This document shows positions 15,101 through 28,800 of a stretch of DNA of 64,000 nucleotides, in pieces. Every line of letters starts with the position of its first letter. Within the stretch, counting starts at the first letter, position 1. This DNA comes from Maratus speciosus. Lineage: Eukaryota; Arthropoda; Arachnida; Araneae; Salticidae. The notes under the pieces are model-generated. The model worked only from the letters and a program-made list of their open reading frames with translations. It made no database searches and was not told the DNA's origin. A program made the translations under genes and the position numbers. Where the stretch lies: contig OZ010792.1 of assembly GCA_963932465.1 (NCBI GenBank), positions 434,001-498,000 of the forward strand, read 5' to 3'.

Positions 15101-18100
15101 TTAGGAAAGCACAAGGAATTTGATTGTCGAAATAAGTGGCAATCCTGATCTAAAATACAATCTTTGTGAACGCTTCATAGTCTTATAGATGGGAATGACT
15201 TCATAGTCTTAATAAGGATCTCAATATTTTTCTCTGTTCTTAAAATACACACATATATGATCCCTATAACAAACAAATTTTTAAAATTGCAAAGCTATCA
15301 ATTGTGTGTTATTTAATAAAATATAACTTAAAAAAAACTTGCTCCTTTGAAATTAACATGAGATAGTAAATGTTGATAAAAAAAATATCTTACAACAAAA
15401 AAATTTTCTTATATGTTATATGTATATACAGGGTGTCCACTCTCAACGGTGTCCAATGGCTAATTTCTAAATCGTTAGTCATAGACATATAGTTCAGATT
15501 ACAAAAAATGTTTTCAATTGAGGCAAAGAAATATTTTAAAAGCAATTTGGGTCAATAAAAACATTTCTTAAAAAAATTACAAAATTTAAGTTTTTATACC
15601 CCCCCCCCCCCTCCCCCGGTCCTATAAGTTATATTTAGTAAAATTTTCCTATTACACTGACAAGTAAGACAAAAAGAGTCCTGTTCATATAAAACTAAAA
15701 TTGACTGAGTTATGAAACTTTAAAAATGCATGACTTATACCACTTTTCTGCATCTGAACACAAATGAGTTTGGCCATGCTTTGAGAGGTCATATACTAAG
15801 TGCTTAAAATTTCAAAGAAATTTTCATGTGTATCTGCGCTTTAAAAAAAATAGTATGAGTGTTTCAATTGAGTTAACTTTTATTAAGTTTCAGATTGGCT
15901 AAAATTATTGTATTTTAACATATGTTTTATTTTGTAAGGATTTGAGACTATTTCTTTTAACAAATATTATGTTATTTTATTTAACTTCAACGATCGTATG
16001 TACGTTTTCCCAGTTCAAAATTTGTACTCGAAATTTCACTCACTTTCAAATATCCGATCGAGATTAAATTTTACATATATACTAATGTAAATCCGATGAT
16101 AATCTAATATGATTTTTGGTGGTTACCATTCATACTTATTTTACAGGATAACGCACAAAATTTCAAATAGATTACCGACAAGAAGTTTAAAAAATTTTTT
16201 AGATTAGATAACACAAGATTGTTATGGTTGTGTTTTTTAACTTTTATGTAATTTTTAGCACTGAATTTGAGAATTACCTTAATTTTTTACCATCATCTCA
16301 GGCAGGGCCGTAGCAAGGTCTTCAGAGGCCCCCCCCAAAACATATTTTTCGGGCCCCCCTCTTAAGATTTTAGAGAAATATCTATATTTAATTTTCCACC
16401 CGAGTTCCATTGTATAACAACACCAGCGAAGTTTCGCTGGTCGAATTTTCCAAAACGAACTTCAAATTGAACGAATTTGTAGTTAGGCTGCACTGCTTTC
16501 GGCAGCGTACACCCATAGGGGCTATGTCCGCTCCGATCTCGAATCATACGAACCTTGAATTATTGTATTTTTTTTTTATTTAGATCCAGATTAAATTCAA
16601 ATTTTCAACATTTCGTTCACGTTGCTGCAGGAACAGATTTGATATTTTTACAATGTGAATTTAATCAAAGGACTTGCAAAATTTAACTGAGAATTCTTCC
16701 ATTTAGGAAAAAAATGTCAAAAAAATCGCCGAAGAACGCGAAAGAACGCCAAAAATTGCATAAAAATTTTCAAAGTTCATACAGATCAAACTTTACTCAT
16801 ATTGGGTTAAAAAATTGAAACCTTTTTTTTTTTTTTTACGAATATTAAAAAAACTACCAGAAAAGTGAAAAAAAGCTAAAAATCACGTAAAAATTCTCGA
16901 AAATTTTAAAAACAGCAGAGGACAAAATTTGGCAAAAAAGTTTGAAACTGAATTCCTTTTACAAATGTAGAATTGCTAAGTATTGTTCATAAACAAAATA
17001 AATAAATAAAAAATATGGAAGTCGTTTTCGTATTTTCAATTTTCTCTTCAGTTTGACAATGCTATCCGCGTGGCCCAGACAGATTTTCTTTAAGCAGAAA
17101 ATATTCACTTATAACAATTTTTTTCCCTCTCGGATTGGTGCCTTTTATTAAATACATATATATGTACAGATTTACTAATTAAAAAAAAAATACTTTTGGG
17201 ATGTTGTTTTCATATATTCCGGTTTTCTCCAGTTTAAAATTGTCACCCAAGTTGAAATTTAAGAAGAAAAAAAAATACCTTCGGATACAAGGTACCTTTC
17301 TTTGGGCAACGAAGACGGGTTTCCTAGTAGCTAATAATAAAGAGACGTTTGTCTGTCCAGAGTTTTTCTTTGTCTGACAAGATGTTTTTCTGTTTCAAAA
17401 AGATGTTCTGTTTCACAAGATGTTTTTCTGTTTCAAAATTTGACAGGAAGGTTACCTGTATGCCTGAAGTTGCTCGAAACAGGTTTTTAATTTTTTTGAT
17501 TCGAATTTTTTTCATTTAATTTTTTACGATATTTTTTGTATTTTTTAGAGTTTCGTGCTTTTTCCCCCACATTCATAAAAGGAATCTATTTTCAATCCAT
17601 CTTTCCATTTTAGCCGAATATAGTAAAGTAGTCTTCTTCGATTTTTAAATATTTCGCGAATTTTTTATGTGATTTTTAACTTTTTTTCGCGTATTTTTTG
17701 ACATTAGTAAAAGGAATCAGGTTTCAGTCTTTTAGCCCGATGTACTAAATTTTGTCCTTTGCGATTTTTGAATTTTTCACGAACGTTTTTTTTTTTCCTT
17801 TTTAAGACCCCCGTGATTAGAAGAGATTTTATCTCACATTTGAAGAAACTTTCGTCTTTAGAAAGGAAAATTTCTAGAAATTTTGATGTTTTATTCCCGA
17901 CTTCTTCGTGTTATGAAGGAAAAAGTCATGCGTAAAAGTTCAGTTTCTAATAGGGAAAAGTATAATGCAGCAAAGTTGGCGGAACACTCCTGTGATTTGA
18001 TTTGATAAAAATGCATCTTCAAATTTAGTAAGGATGTTAGGTAATTTTTATGTTAGATTGGTGAGTTTTCTATATTTTCGCGGAAAATGAGAAAATCAAA

Positions 18101-21100
18101 TCAAAGCTTTTTTTGTGTGTGTGTTCTAATGAAAGAAAAAGTTACGGAAAAAATCCTTCAATTTACTGATTTCTTTCTTTCTTTCTTTTTTTTTTCTTGG
18201 AGAGACAGTGTAAAAGGAACCCAGTTTCTATCTTTTATCCCAATATAGTAAAAATTTTGCCATCTGCAGCACAGATTTTTGACATCCCTAAAAGGCATCA
18301 GGTTTCAGTCTTTTAGCTCAATATAGAAAATATGTCCATAGAAATTTCTGAATTTTTTACGAACGTTATGTGATTTTTAACATATTTTTGTCTTTCACGG
18401 CAATTTTTTCACAACCCAGTTACAATCTTTTGGCTCGATATAATCAATTTTCTCTCAGCGATTTTTGAATTTTTGCCCAATTTTTTATAAGATTTTTACA
18501 CTTTTTTTTTGCGTTTTGCGGAGTTGTTTGACATTTTTTTTCTGAAACCGAAGAATTATCCAGTAGATTTTGCTGCTGTCATAATTAAGCTGAAGTGGAA
18601 AAATAACAAATTTGCTCCTGTAGCACTTGAGCTACGATGCTGGATAAGTATACTTTTATCTGGACACTATCACTTTTATCGAAAAAATCATCGAAATTCG
18701 AAAAATATCGAAAAATTCAATGATTGTTTGATTCGGAGCGGGAATATCCGGAAAAGGTTTACGCTGTGAAAGGCAGTGAAAGCCCTTAATGGAGAACTCA
18801 AAAAAATGGGTTCTTTTTTTAAAAAAGCAATTAGCGAAGCTCTGCTAGTAGATTAAATATATACACGATGTAATTTATGTATAGTTAACATAAGTAATTT
18901 ATCGAGACAAGAGAAATGAAATGTTCAAAACGAAACAGGTCGAACATAAGTGGATAGGCGGCATATGCAATGCACATAGATGCCCGCTTATTGGGGTCCC
19001 CAACGAGATTAAGAAGCATATATTTTTTGAACATTTGAAAAAAAAATGAGGCTTAAAAGTTTTGAATCTTGAGTTCTGAATTTTGCTCACTTTTAAGAGC
19101 GGCCCCAAAAAAGAAAATTTATAAAGTATTTAGAGCCTGCAAAACTTCTTTCATCTGGGCACCTTTAAAAAGAATGGTAGCTATAGAAAAAAAGGGCATC
19201 TCTGTTTTGGTAAAAAAAAAGGAATAGCATTAAGAAAGTTTTGAACCTTATTGGGGTCCCAACGAGATTAAAAAGCATATTTTTAAAACATTTGAATAAT
19301 AAAAATTGGGCCTAAAAGCTTTGAATCTTGAGTTCCAACTTTTCCTCACTTTTATAGGCGGCCCCCAAAAAGTCAATTAAAAAAGTATTTAGAGCCTGCA
19401 AATTTTCTTTCATCTGGGAACCTTTAAAGAGAATGCTGGCTATAGAAAGAAAGTCCGTATCTGTTTTGGTCAAAAGAAGTAATAGTATTAAGAAAGTTTT
19501 GAACCTTGCTGGGGCCCCCAACGAGATTAAAAAGCATATTTTTAAAACATTTGAATAAAAAGATGGGGCATAAAAGTTTTGAATCTTAGGCTCCAACTTT
19601 TCCTCACCTTTATAGGGGGCCCTAAAAAAGACAATTAAAAACGAATTTAGAGCCTGCAATTTTTTTTTTTCATCTGGGAACCTTTAAAGAGAATGATGGC
19701 TATAGAAAGAAAGTGCATATCTGTTTTGGTCAAAAGAAGTAACAGTATTAAGAAAGTTTTGAACCTTATTGGGGCCCCCAACGATATTAAGAAGCATATT
19801 TTTAAAACATTTGAATAATAAAAATGGGGTCTAAAAGTTTTGAATCTTGGGCTCCAACTTTTCCTCCCGTTTATAGGGGCCCCTAAAAAAGACAATTCAA
19901 AAAGAATTTAGAGCCTGCAAAATTCCTTTCATCTGGCCACCTTTAAAAAGTATAGTAGCTATAGAAAAAAAGGGCATGTCTGTTTTGGTCAAAAGAAGTA
20001 ATAGTATTAAGAAAGCTTTGAACCTTGTTGGAGCCCCCAACGATATTAAAAAGCACATTTTTAAACCATTTGAATAATAAAAATGGGGTCTAAAAGTTTT
20101 GAATCTTGAGTTCCAACTTTTCCTCACTTTTATAGGGGGCCCCCCAAAAGTTAATTAAAAAAGTATTTAGAGCCTGCAAAATTTCTTTCATCTGGGAACC
20201 TTTAAAGAAAATGCTGGTTATAGAAAGAAAGCACATTTGTTTGAAGGAACTGATAGTATTAAGGAAGTTTTGAAACTTATTGGGACTCCCAACGAGTTTG
20301 AAAAGCATGTTTTTTAAACATTCGAATAAAAAAGTGAGGCCTAAAAGTTTTTAATCTTGGGCTCCAACTTTTCCTCCCGTTTATAAGGGGCCCTAAAAAA
20401 GACAATTCAAAAAGAAATCAGAACCTTCAAACTATCTTTCATCTGGGAACCTTTAAAGAGAATACTGGCTATAGAAAGGAAGTGCATATCTGTTTTGGTC
20501 AAAAGAAGTAATAGTATTAAGAAAGTTTTGAACCTTGTTGGGGCCCCCAATGATATTAAGAAGCATATTTTTAAAACATTTGAATAATATAAATGGGGCC
20601 TAAAAGTTTTGAATCTTGAGTTCCAACTTTTCCTCACTTTTATTGGGGGCCCCCAAAAAGACAATTTAAAAAGTATTAAGAGCGTGCAAAATTTCTTTCA
20701 TCTGGGAACCTTTAAAAAAAATAATGACTATAGAAAGGAAGCACATTTGGTTGAAGGAAGTAATAGTATAACGAAGTTTTGAAACTTATTGGGTTCCTAA
20801 GTGAGTTTTAAAAGCATATTTTTAAAAAATTTGGATCAAAAAATGGGCTTAAAAGTTTTGAATCTTGGGCTCTAACTTTTTCGCATTTATATAGGGGGCC
20901 CTAAAAAAGACAATTCAAAAAGAATCTAGAGCCTGCAAAATTTCTTTCATCTAGGCCCCTTTAAAAAAATGGTTCCTGTAGAAAAAAAGCGCATATCTGT
21001 TTCGTTTGATGGAAGTAATAGTATTAAAGGAGTTTTGAACCTTTGGTTTCACTTTTTTCGCCCATTGATAGGTGCACCCCAAAAATACTAAAATGCCATT

Positions 21101-21277
21101 TTATTTTTTAAGTAGAATTTACAGCCTTCAAAAACTTTTATAAAAAATGGTGGATATAGAAGAAAAGCACATATCTGTTTTCTATTTCTAAATCTAATCA
21201 AGATCTTTGACAAAAAAAAAATGAATTTCGATAAAACAAAATAAAATATTATTAAAAATTCATAAAAAAATAATTAA

Positions 21278-21322
<45 letters not shown>

Positions 21323-22782
21323 GGCTGAAAGGTACAATAGCTCACTACTGGGCCCCTGACTTTGCTCAGGCCCCCCCAAATGGGGGGTATGGGGGGCGGT
21401 CGCTACGGCCCTGATCTCAGGATGTTTTGCAAATCATAAATTGTCAAAGTTAAAAAATAACAAAAATCAGATACTATAAAGTAGAGGAGATGGCTGAGTT
21501 TTTTAACCTTTGATAATTGATTTTTATCTACTTTTTAGCACTGAATCTGAAAATGACCTTCATTTTTAACCATCACGTTATAATTTTTTTGCAAATCGTA
21601 AATGACAAAGTTAAAATATAGCAAAAATCTGGTATTATAAAACAGATGTAAAACTTTTTTTATATAATTTTCCTGACATGATGGTTAAAAATGAAGGTCA
21701 TTTTCAGATTAATCGGCAAAAAATACATAAAATAATTTAATAAATATAATACTTTTGAAGCTAACTGAAAAGCTTAAATTTACATTTTAAATTTAAAGCT
21801 AAAACGTTTTAAAGTTATAGGGTTCCCAATCTAAAAGTGCAAGTAAATTAGTACAAATACATTTTCTAAGATTCAAAGAAGTGAATAAATAAAATAACCA
21901 TAAACTGTTAACAAATATATCATTTGTTCCTTTCCAGAAATATATTTTAAAAAACCCGGGTTTTTTATAAAAAACCCAGCCCGGGCGGGCAGCTGGGCGG
22001 GTACCCAGGCAGCTACCCACTACAACCCTGATTCAAGACCGATCACTTACATCTCGGAAGATAATCGGGATCCTGAACCTATAACTCCATTGATGTTCCT
22101 TCAAGAACTGCCTACATCCGGTGTTCCAGATATTGATACATTAGACTCGCAAGATCTTAACAGACGAGCAAGATATCGTCAAAGAATAAGAAATGATCTG
22201 TGAAACCGATTTAGAACGGAGTACTTAGGACAGCTGCGGCAACAGTCTATAAAGAAAGAGAATTCCAAACCTTTGCAAATAGGAGACATCGTTCTTCTGG
22301 AAGATACCAACAAAAGACATCTTCACTGGCCTTTAGCCAAAATAATAGATATATTTCCAGGAAAAGACAAAATAGCAAGATTGGCCAAAGTCCAAACAGA
22401 AAATGGCATTTTCCTCCGTCCTTTCCAACGCCTGTTTCCTTTGGAAATTGGTGCAGCTAGCGATTCCCCATCAGATAACAGAATTAAGCAGAAAGTGAAC
22501 TTTAATGTCCCTAATGAACAACGAAAGACTATTCCAGAAATCGATCAGACAAGAATCAGTGTAGGAAAGAGCCAAACCAGTGACAGAGATATCTCTCCTG
22601 TGACTCCGATCTGGACTTCTAAATTGTTGAGTTCCTCCCATGGATCACAACTCAAGGTGGGAGGATGTTGCGAAATCAAGCAACTCCTTTTACCCCTTAC
22701 CCTTTGAAACAAGAACAAAAACGCACCTGCAGTGTGTTATGTCAGACCGAATGATCCTACTGCGCAAGAGCTGACAGAACTT

Positions 22783-22824
<42 letters not shown>

Positions 22825-25800
22825 CTCTGTGAGAATTGATTGAGTTTTAGATCAGATTAGAAACCAGATATGTGCGTAGATTGAAAAGAAAATAACTTTA
22901 AGAAAACTTTAATACTTTATTTGTAACTTGTAAATAATATTTGTTTTGTGAGTGTCTAAGCATGTTGTGTACGTCTTCAAGAATGTTTAATGTAATATAG
23001 CTTTTTTTGTTTCGAAGATTCAAGACTTATTATTTGGATGTTAATTTATTTACTTCATCGTATCCGGCTATTTCTTCTTATACAAAGGAAAGAGCAGGTA
23101 GGACATTTAGCTTTTATTTTATGATTGTATAAGTTGAAAGATTTTTATTAGATAATTAGATTAATGAGAAAATTAGAAACAGAGAATAAGATCAGTAGTA
23201 ACACTACATATTGATTTTAGTATACTTTATGATCAGGGATAAAGAATCCCCAGTCTCCCCTATACATAATATTTATTGTAAAATAAATAAATCTAGCTCA
23301 TTATTTACTTCTATTCTATTTATGTTGCTGCTAGCCTGATCAGAAAATTATTAGTTAAACTTATAGATTACAGAAACAGAAATATGTATTTTTTTAATCA
23401 AGTAACTTTTTGTAAGAATCTACTGTAATGCAAATTTTGTATAAAATAATGTCTTATAATTCTATCAGTATTTCTAATCTTTGGGTCTGATTTTGTGAAC
23501 GAACAAAATCATCAAATCAAAATAGTAATTACAAGTTTATTTGTAATGTTAATTTATCTAAAAATTAAACATGACAAGTACTATGCACTTTCAATACTAG
23601 TTTTTCTTTTGTTATTGAAAACTTGTTCCAAGCAAGGATAGAACTCATCAACTCGAAACGAAGTGATTACTACATTACATCATGTGATCTCTTTAGCCAA
23701 TCAACTGTTACACATTTCAACCTTAAGTTCACTAACCCAAAGTTGATCAATCACGACTCTGAAGTTAACAATGGATTTGAGATATTAACTGACCTTTAGA
23801 TAAATTTGCTAAACTGACAGTTAGATTTTCTGAGATAATCACCCTTTATTGCATTTGTATAACTGCACAAATGCAATTCACCATAATCTTTTTTAAGATC
23901 TGTTGTGCAGTAGCGGCTCGTAAGTGTTAGGAATGAGGCAGTGCTGCAAGGTTCTAACCAGAGCCAGTGCAACACATGAGGCATCCAGGTTGCTGCCCAG
24001 GGTTGAACTGGGCATTTTGAAAGGGCGCTAACCTTGAATTTTCAGAGGATGTAAAATAGCCTGGTGAAGGGCGCAAAAGTCTTGAAAATTATGAAGGGAC
24101 ACTGGCAGCCAGACTGAGTCTGTAGAGCAACATAGTTGAGAGATGACAATTAACATCTGTTCTATAGGACAGACTTGTATAAAACTAAAAACTTTCTGAG
24201 CACATAAATATTGGGTCAAAAACTTTCTGCAAATTAATGTTTAATAAAATAACGTGTTATATTATTTTGACGATATAAATTAAAAACAGTAGTTTTAAAA
24301 TAATTACCATTTAAATTAAAAATTAATATTAAAGAATAATTATTTTGGTTAAAAAAATAAAGCTAAACATTCATAATAAGAAGGGGAATTCTTATCAATT
24401 ATTTTGTCAATGTATTTAGAAACAGCCCAATCCTTAATATCATGACCTCTTTGCACAAAATGCTAGTCACTCTGTTCACAGAAATAATGTGACATTGCTT
24501 CTCAAACAACTGAATAGCATTTTGTAAGGAGAGGTCCATTCATAGGTATCATTAAAGAGACCGATGAGTTTTTACCGCGACCCCTTGACGAAATTCCCTT
24601 TTTTTCGCGATCCTTTTACAGAATTCGCGTTCTTTCTGCGATCCTTTGATGAAATCGTTTTTATCCCGCAATCCTTTTACGAAATTCGCATTTTTTCTGC
24701 GATCTTTTGCCGAAATTCGTGTATTTTTCACGATCTTTTTAAGAAATTCGCACATTTTTTGCAGTGCTTTGACGAAATTCGCGTTTTTTTCGTGATCCTT
24801 TGATGAAATTAGTTTTTTCCAGGATCTTTGACGAAAATAGTATTTTTTCCCGCGATCGTTTGACAAAATTCCCGCTTTTTATGCTATGTTTTTACGAATT
24901 TTTTTTTTTCCTGTGCTCCTTTGACGAAATTTGTGTTTTTTCTGCGATTCTTTGACGAAATTCTCTTTTTTTAAATGATCCTTTGAAGAAATTTGCGTTT
25001 TTTCCACGGTCCTTTGACAAAATTCACTTTTTCTCTGTGATCTTTTGGCGAAATTCACACATTTTTCGCCACGCTTTGACAAAATTTGCGTTTTTTTTCG
25101 CGATCCCTTGACTAAATTAGTTTTATTCCGCGATTCTTAGACGAAATTTGCATTTTTTTCTGTCATCTTTTGACGAAATTTGTTTTTTTTTCGCGATCCT
25201 TTGGTGAAATTCACGATTTTTCCGCGGCCCTTTGACGAAACTAGTGTTTTTTTCACGATCCTTTGACGAAATTAGTTTTTTTTCTGCGATTCTTTTATGA
25301 AATTTGTGTTTCTTGCACGATCCTTTGACAAAATTCGGGCTTTTTTCACTGTGCTATTAGGAAATTCATTATTTTCCTACGCTCCTTTGATGAAATTTGT
25401 GTTTTTCCTGCTATTTTTTGACGAAAATCTTTTTTTTTCACTATCCTTTGAAGAAATTCGAGTTTTTTCCATGGCTTTGACGAAATTGGTGATTTTTTAT
25501 GAGAACGATTGACGAAATTTTTTTTTTCTGACGACCATTTGTTAAAATTTGCAATATTTTTCAGTGATTTTTTTATGTCTGAATTTTCAGATTTTTTTTT
25601 AGTTTTCGGAACCGAATGCCTTAAATTTTTGGAAAATTAGGAACAGGCTCACCCCTGGCAAACAATAAATAAATCGTACATAAAATTGGGGGGATATTTT
25701 TAATTTTTCGGTATTTAAAAAAAAAGTTACAAGAACAAAAAATACGTTTTTCTTACCGGAAAAATTTTCCGCAAAGTTCCGAATTTTGTGGCAAATTTTC

Positions 25801-28800
25801 CATGCACGGCGTACGTGCGTGCATCTATATTATACAACTGTGCTATAGGGTATAGGATGTTTTGTATTTGGTTAGAATAAAAGAGTAAAGAGGTTATAAA
25901 ATAACTCTTACCTCAGACAGCAAAATACTATTACTATTTCTCTAATAATAACTGTGAAAGTACTATTTTTTGTAAATGCACTTATTGCATTGTTGAATAC
26001 AAAATTCTGAAACGTGGCTGAAAGACACATGATGAAATCAAAATTTTCTATTTCTCAATGGCGATCTGCACGGCTTGTCTCCTCCTACCTATCTCCCACT
26101 GTGGGTATGCACTAGAGACGAGTTCGGGCTTGTTTTTTGGAGCCCGAGCCCGCCGATTTTAAATCCGAGCCCGAAAGATTTTTTTTGTCATCAAAGCCCG
26201 AGCCCAATACCAAAAATATACATAAAAAAAATTGCACGATATTTAAAAATTGTTTCGAAAGTGATATCTCATTTTTAAAATCTTCTTACATAGAAATAAC
26301 TGTTAAATGGAAATTTAAACTCAATCTTATCAAAAGAGCAGTTCGGTACCAAATAAAAATATACTTTATACTTAAAAAGATTCTCATACTTTTTTCCCCT
26401 TTAACACGCAAATTTGATGGACACGTTAAAAAAATATGTTTAATGAAGAAAGCATGAAGTTTGCAGAAATTACTATTTGTATGCTGAAGAATCAAACAAC
26501 ATGACACCGTCATCTTAAAGGTCCGATGTTTTTATATTAAAAGAGGAAACGTTGACTGATTGATTCCTATCGGAATAACAGGGTAATTATATTTACTTAT
26601 GAAGAAAAGTGACCTCATAAATCTACTACAGAGTTCTCAGCATGAGCACAGTTCATGACAAATAAATATAATAATCAATAAAGTTATTTTCATATGAAGA
26701 ACGGTTATGACTCGTGCACAATATAAGATTAAATAATTTGCAAACCACAAGCTAGTTCTGGTCTACTAAAAATCGAAGGAAACATTATCTTCGCGTTAGA
26801 TAACTAAATAAAAAATAAATAAACGATCGGATTAAAAAATATCCTATGTCACAAACGAAAATCCTACTAAAAACAAATTTGTTGTTTGTGCTTGTTTTGA
26901 TTGGCGCCATATTAATTGATCGTCGTCGGAAATGCCGTAGACATAAATCTGAAAACGTCACAAATTTTCTTTTGAAACAGCAATGAAATACTAAAATAAA
27001 CACGATTTTTGTTCCCCCTTCACTTTGATCAAAATAACATTGAAAAGACTTAGAAAAGTAATTTTAAGCGGGGAAAAAGTTCTTTCAATCTTTTCTATGC
27101 ATAAATAAATAAAGATTTCTGGTTTCAAAAAGAATGAGCCCGAGCCCGTCTCATCTCTAGTATGCACAATAACGTGGCTGAAAGACACACAATGAAATCA
27201 AATTTTTCTATTTCTCAATGCCGATCTGCACAGCTTGCAGCTGAAAATGAGAAAGAAAAGGGCCTCTTCCTCCCACATGCATTCAGGACAAGTGACAAGT
27301 GATCCATTTTCCTACTTACATTAAGGTTTTAATTGTTGTTCAAAGATAACATTAAGAATATACAGTCGGACCTCTATTTAACGAAGTCGCTAAATCCCGA
27401 AAAAAAGGTTGTTATGTGGAAAATTCGTTAAATAGAGATGAACCTTCTTAAATATTTTAAACCACACAAAACAGATTTTTAATTCATAAACACTAAACAT
27501 TATTAAAAAACTTAACTAATCACACTTTTTTTTTGTAAATCATATTTATTTTTTTTTTTATTATTATTCATTTTACCCATCAAAAAGAAATCTGTTAAGG
27601 ACAACAAGAATTTTAAAAAATATTGTCCAGAAATACACTGTAATTATATTAAAATTAATGAATTTTAATGACATTATCGTATTTATTATAACAAGCAATT
27701 TTAAGCATTGTATTACTACATGCTTCCTTTAATTTAATTACTGAAACTTATTTACTACAGAACAGCCCTTTTGAGTGTGAAAGGGAGATATTGAAAGTTT
27801 GCATTTCCTGTATGAAATGCAAAGAATGACAGGTATTTTACTGCTCTCGTTGAGTTAGGCACCTGGTAAAACTAATTCAAGGTTATTGAGCATTATAAAA
27901 TGTGTAAAAGAAAGAAGTTTGAAGTGTCTGGAAATATTTTGAGAAATAGGGAGAAAAAAAAAAAAATACATCAGAAGAAAAAGTTCGTTAAATAGAGAAT
28001 ACACTTCGCTATTTGGAGGTTATTTTACGAAGAAATTCGCAAAATGTTGTTAGTTCCGAGGCAAAGTTCACAAAATAGAGGTTCGTTAAATAGAGGTCCG
28101 ACTGTACAGTGTTTTTAAAAATTATAGTGGATGCTGCAGCACTTATAGACGAGCTGCTACTGCTGTTGTGCATTTGAAAATTCTCCCCTTCTAATCCAGT
28201 TATATGATCCTTTGTTTAGTTTTTTATAAGACTTTCATAAATGAGGGGTATTGTCTGTTTTTAACCTTTTTTTTTTTTCAAATAATTTAATATTAAGTGC
28301 TTAAATAAACTTTGTACCTTTATAGTTTGTGAATAAATTAAAAAAAAAAAAAATGTAAAATTGAAGTGAATTATAATTTTAAGGTGTAAGCAAAAGCTAA
28401 AATTATACTCAGATAAAAGTTTAGTTTGACATTTCAGAAATATGGCCTCTGACTTTTTATAATAGAATTAGCAAAAGCAAAGAAGTGAAGCATAAGAGTC
28501 CTCTCAGATGGGAGCATCTAGTGAGTATTGCTCCGTCCATATCCATAGATATCTCATTATTCAACTTAGATTGTCATTTTTAATGATTTTCTCGAATTTC
28601 TTCATTTCTAATAGATAGTAGCCATTTTAAACAATGTTGTAATTGTAAGAAAACCAGAGGGTAATACCACTACACTATACGGTAGAACCCTGTTAATCCG
28701 AAATTCCGGTTAATCCAAACCGATTTTATTTTCGAAAATTAGCAGACCTGCCAACTTTTGAAAATGCGAAATCGTAGCACACAAAATTAAAATTAATGTG

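Larger units (their letters stand above)
14785..22030. mobile_element. hAT element with CCCGGG-rich ends, inserted in the integrase
   Basis: Ends are CAGGGTTGTA...TACAACCCTG. The 8-bp target duplication ATTCAAGA is intact at 14777-14784 and 22031-22038. Subterminal regions hold AAAAAACCCGGGTTTTTT palindromes and AACCCAGCCCGGGCGG at both sides. I see no transposase, so it is non-autonomous. Its interior was invaded by a second hAT (16303-21413). Flanking body sequence includes a CAGGGTGTCCACTCTCAACG segment at about 15431 and repeats of a TTTTTAGCACTGAATxTGA module at about 16252 and 21534. Confidence 0.95.
9324..23203 (+). mobile_element. BEL/Pao LTR retrotransposon, complete ends, nested hATs inside
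   Basis: Two LTRs (9324-9830 and 22666-23203) start TGTTGCGAAATC and end AGTAGTAACA. A 5-bp target duplication CTACA flanks the element (9319-9323, 23204-23208). A purine-rich tract AAGGTGGGAGGA precedes the 3' LTR. Coding order gag - zinc knuckle - protease - RT - RNase H - integrase is that of BEL/Pao. The element without the 7.2-kb nested insertion would be about 6.6 kb. The LTRs differ by about a dozen substitutions plus a long poly-T indel, so the insertion is old enough to have decayed; multiple stops and frameshifts make it inactive. Confidence 0.95.
23908..28162. mobile_element. hAT element with array, nested hAT and Tigger MITE
   Basis: Left end CAGTAGCGGCTCGTAAGTG pairs with right end CACTTATAGACGAGCTGCTA-CTG. 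The 8-bp target duplication CTGTTGTG is intact at 23900-23907 and 28163-28170. No transposase was seen. The interior holds a ~30-bp repeat array (24563-25560), a second hAT (26113-27159) within a ~100-bp tandem duplication, and a Tigger-type MITE (27363-28104). Confidence 0.9.

Noticed and set aside
15431..15630. CAGGGTGTCCACTCTC segment as the end of a mariner-like element (also 32803)
   Set aside because: No inverted partner or transposase fragment nearby in either place; the shared words are short.
19312..20664. Series of minus-strand frames with repeated [10 protein letters not shown] stretches
   Set aside because: They repeat every ~258 bp in step with the satellite and have no start context or domain, so they are satellite shadows.
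24552..25082. K/N/R-rich and F-rich open frames in the ~30-bp arrays (also 7120-7758, 34369-35283, 48776-50338)
   Set aside because: The unit lacks stops in several frames, so long frames appear on both strands at once; composition simply mirrors the repeat.
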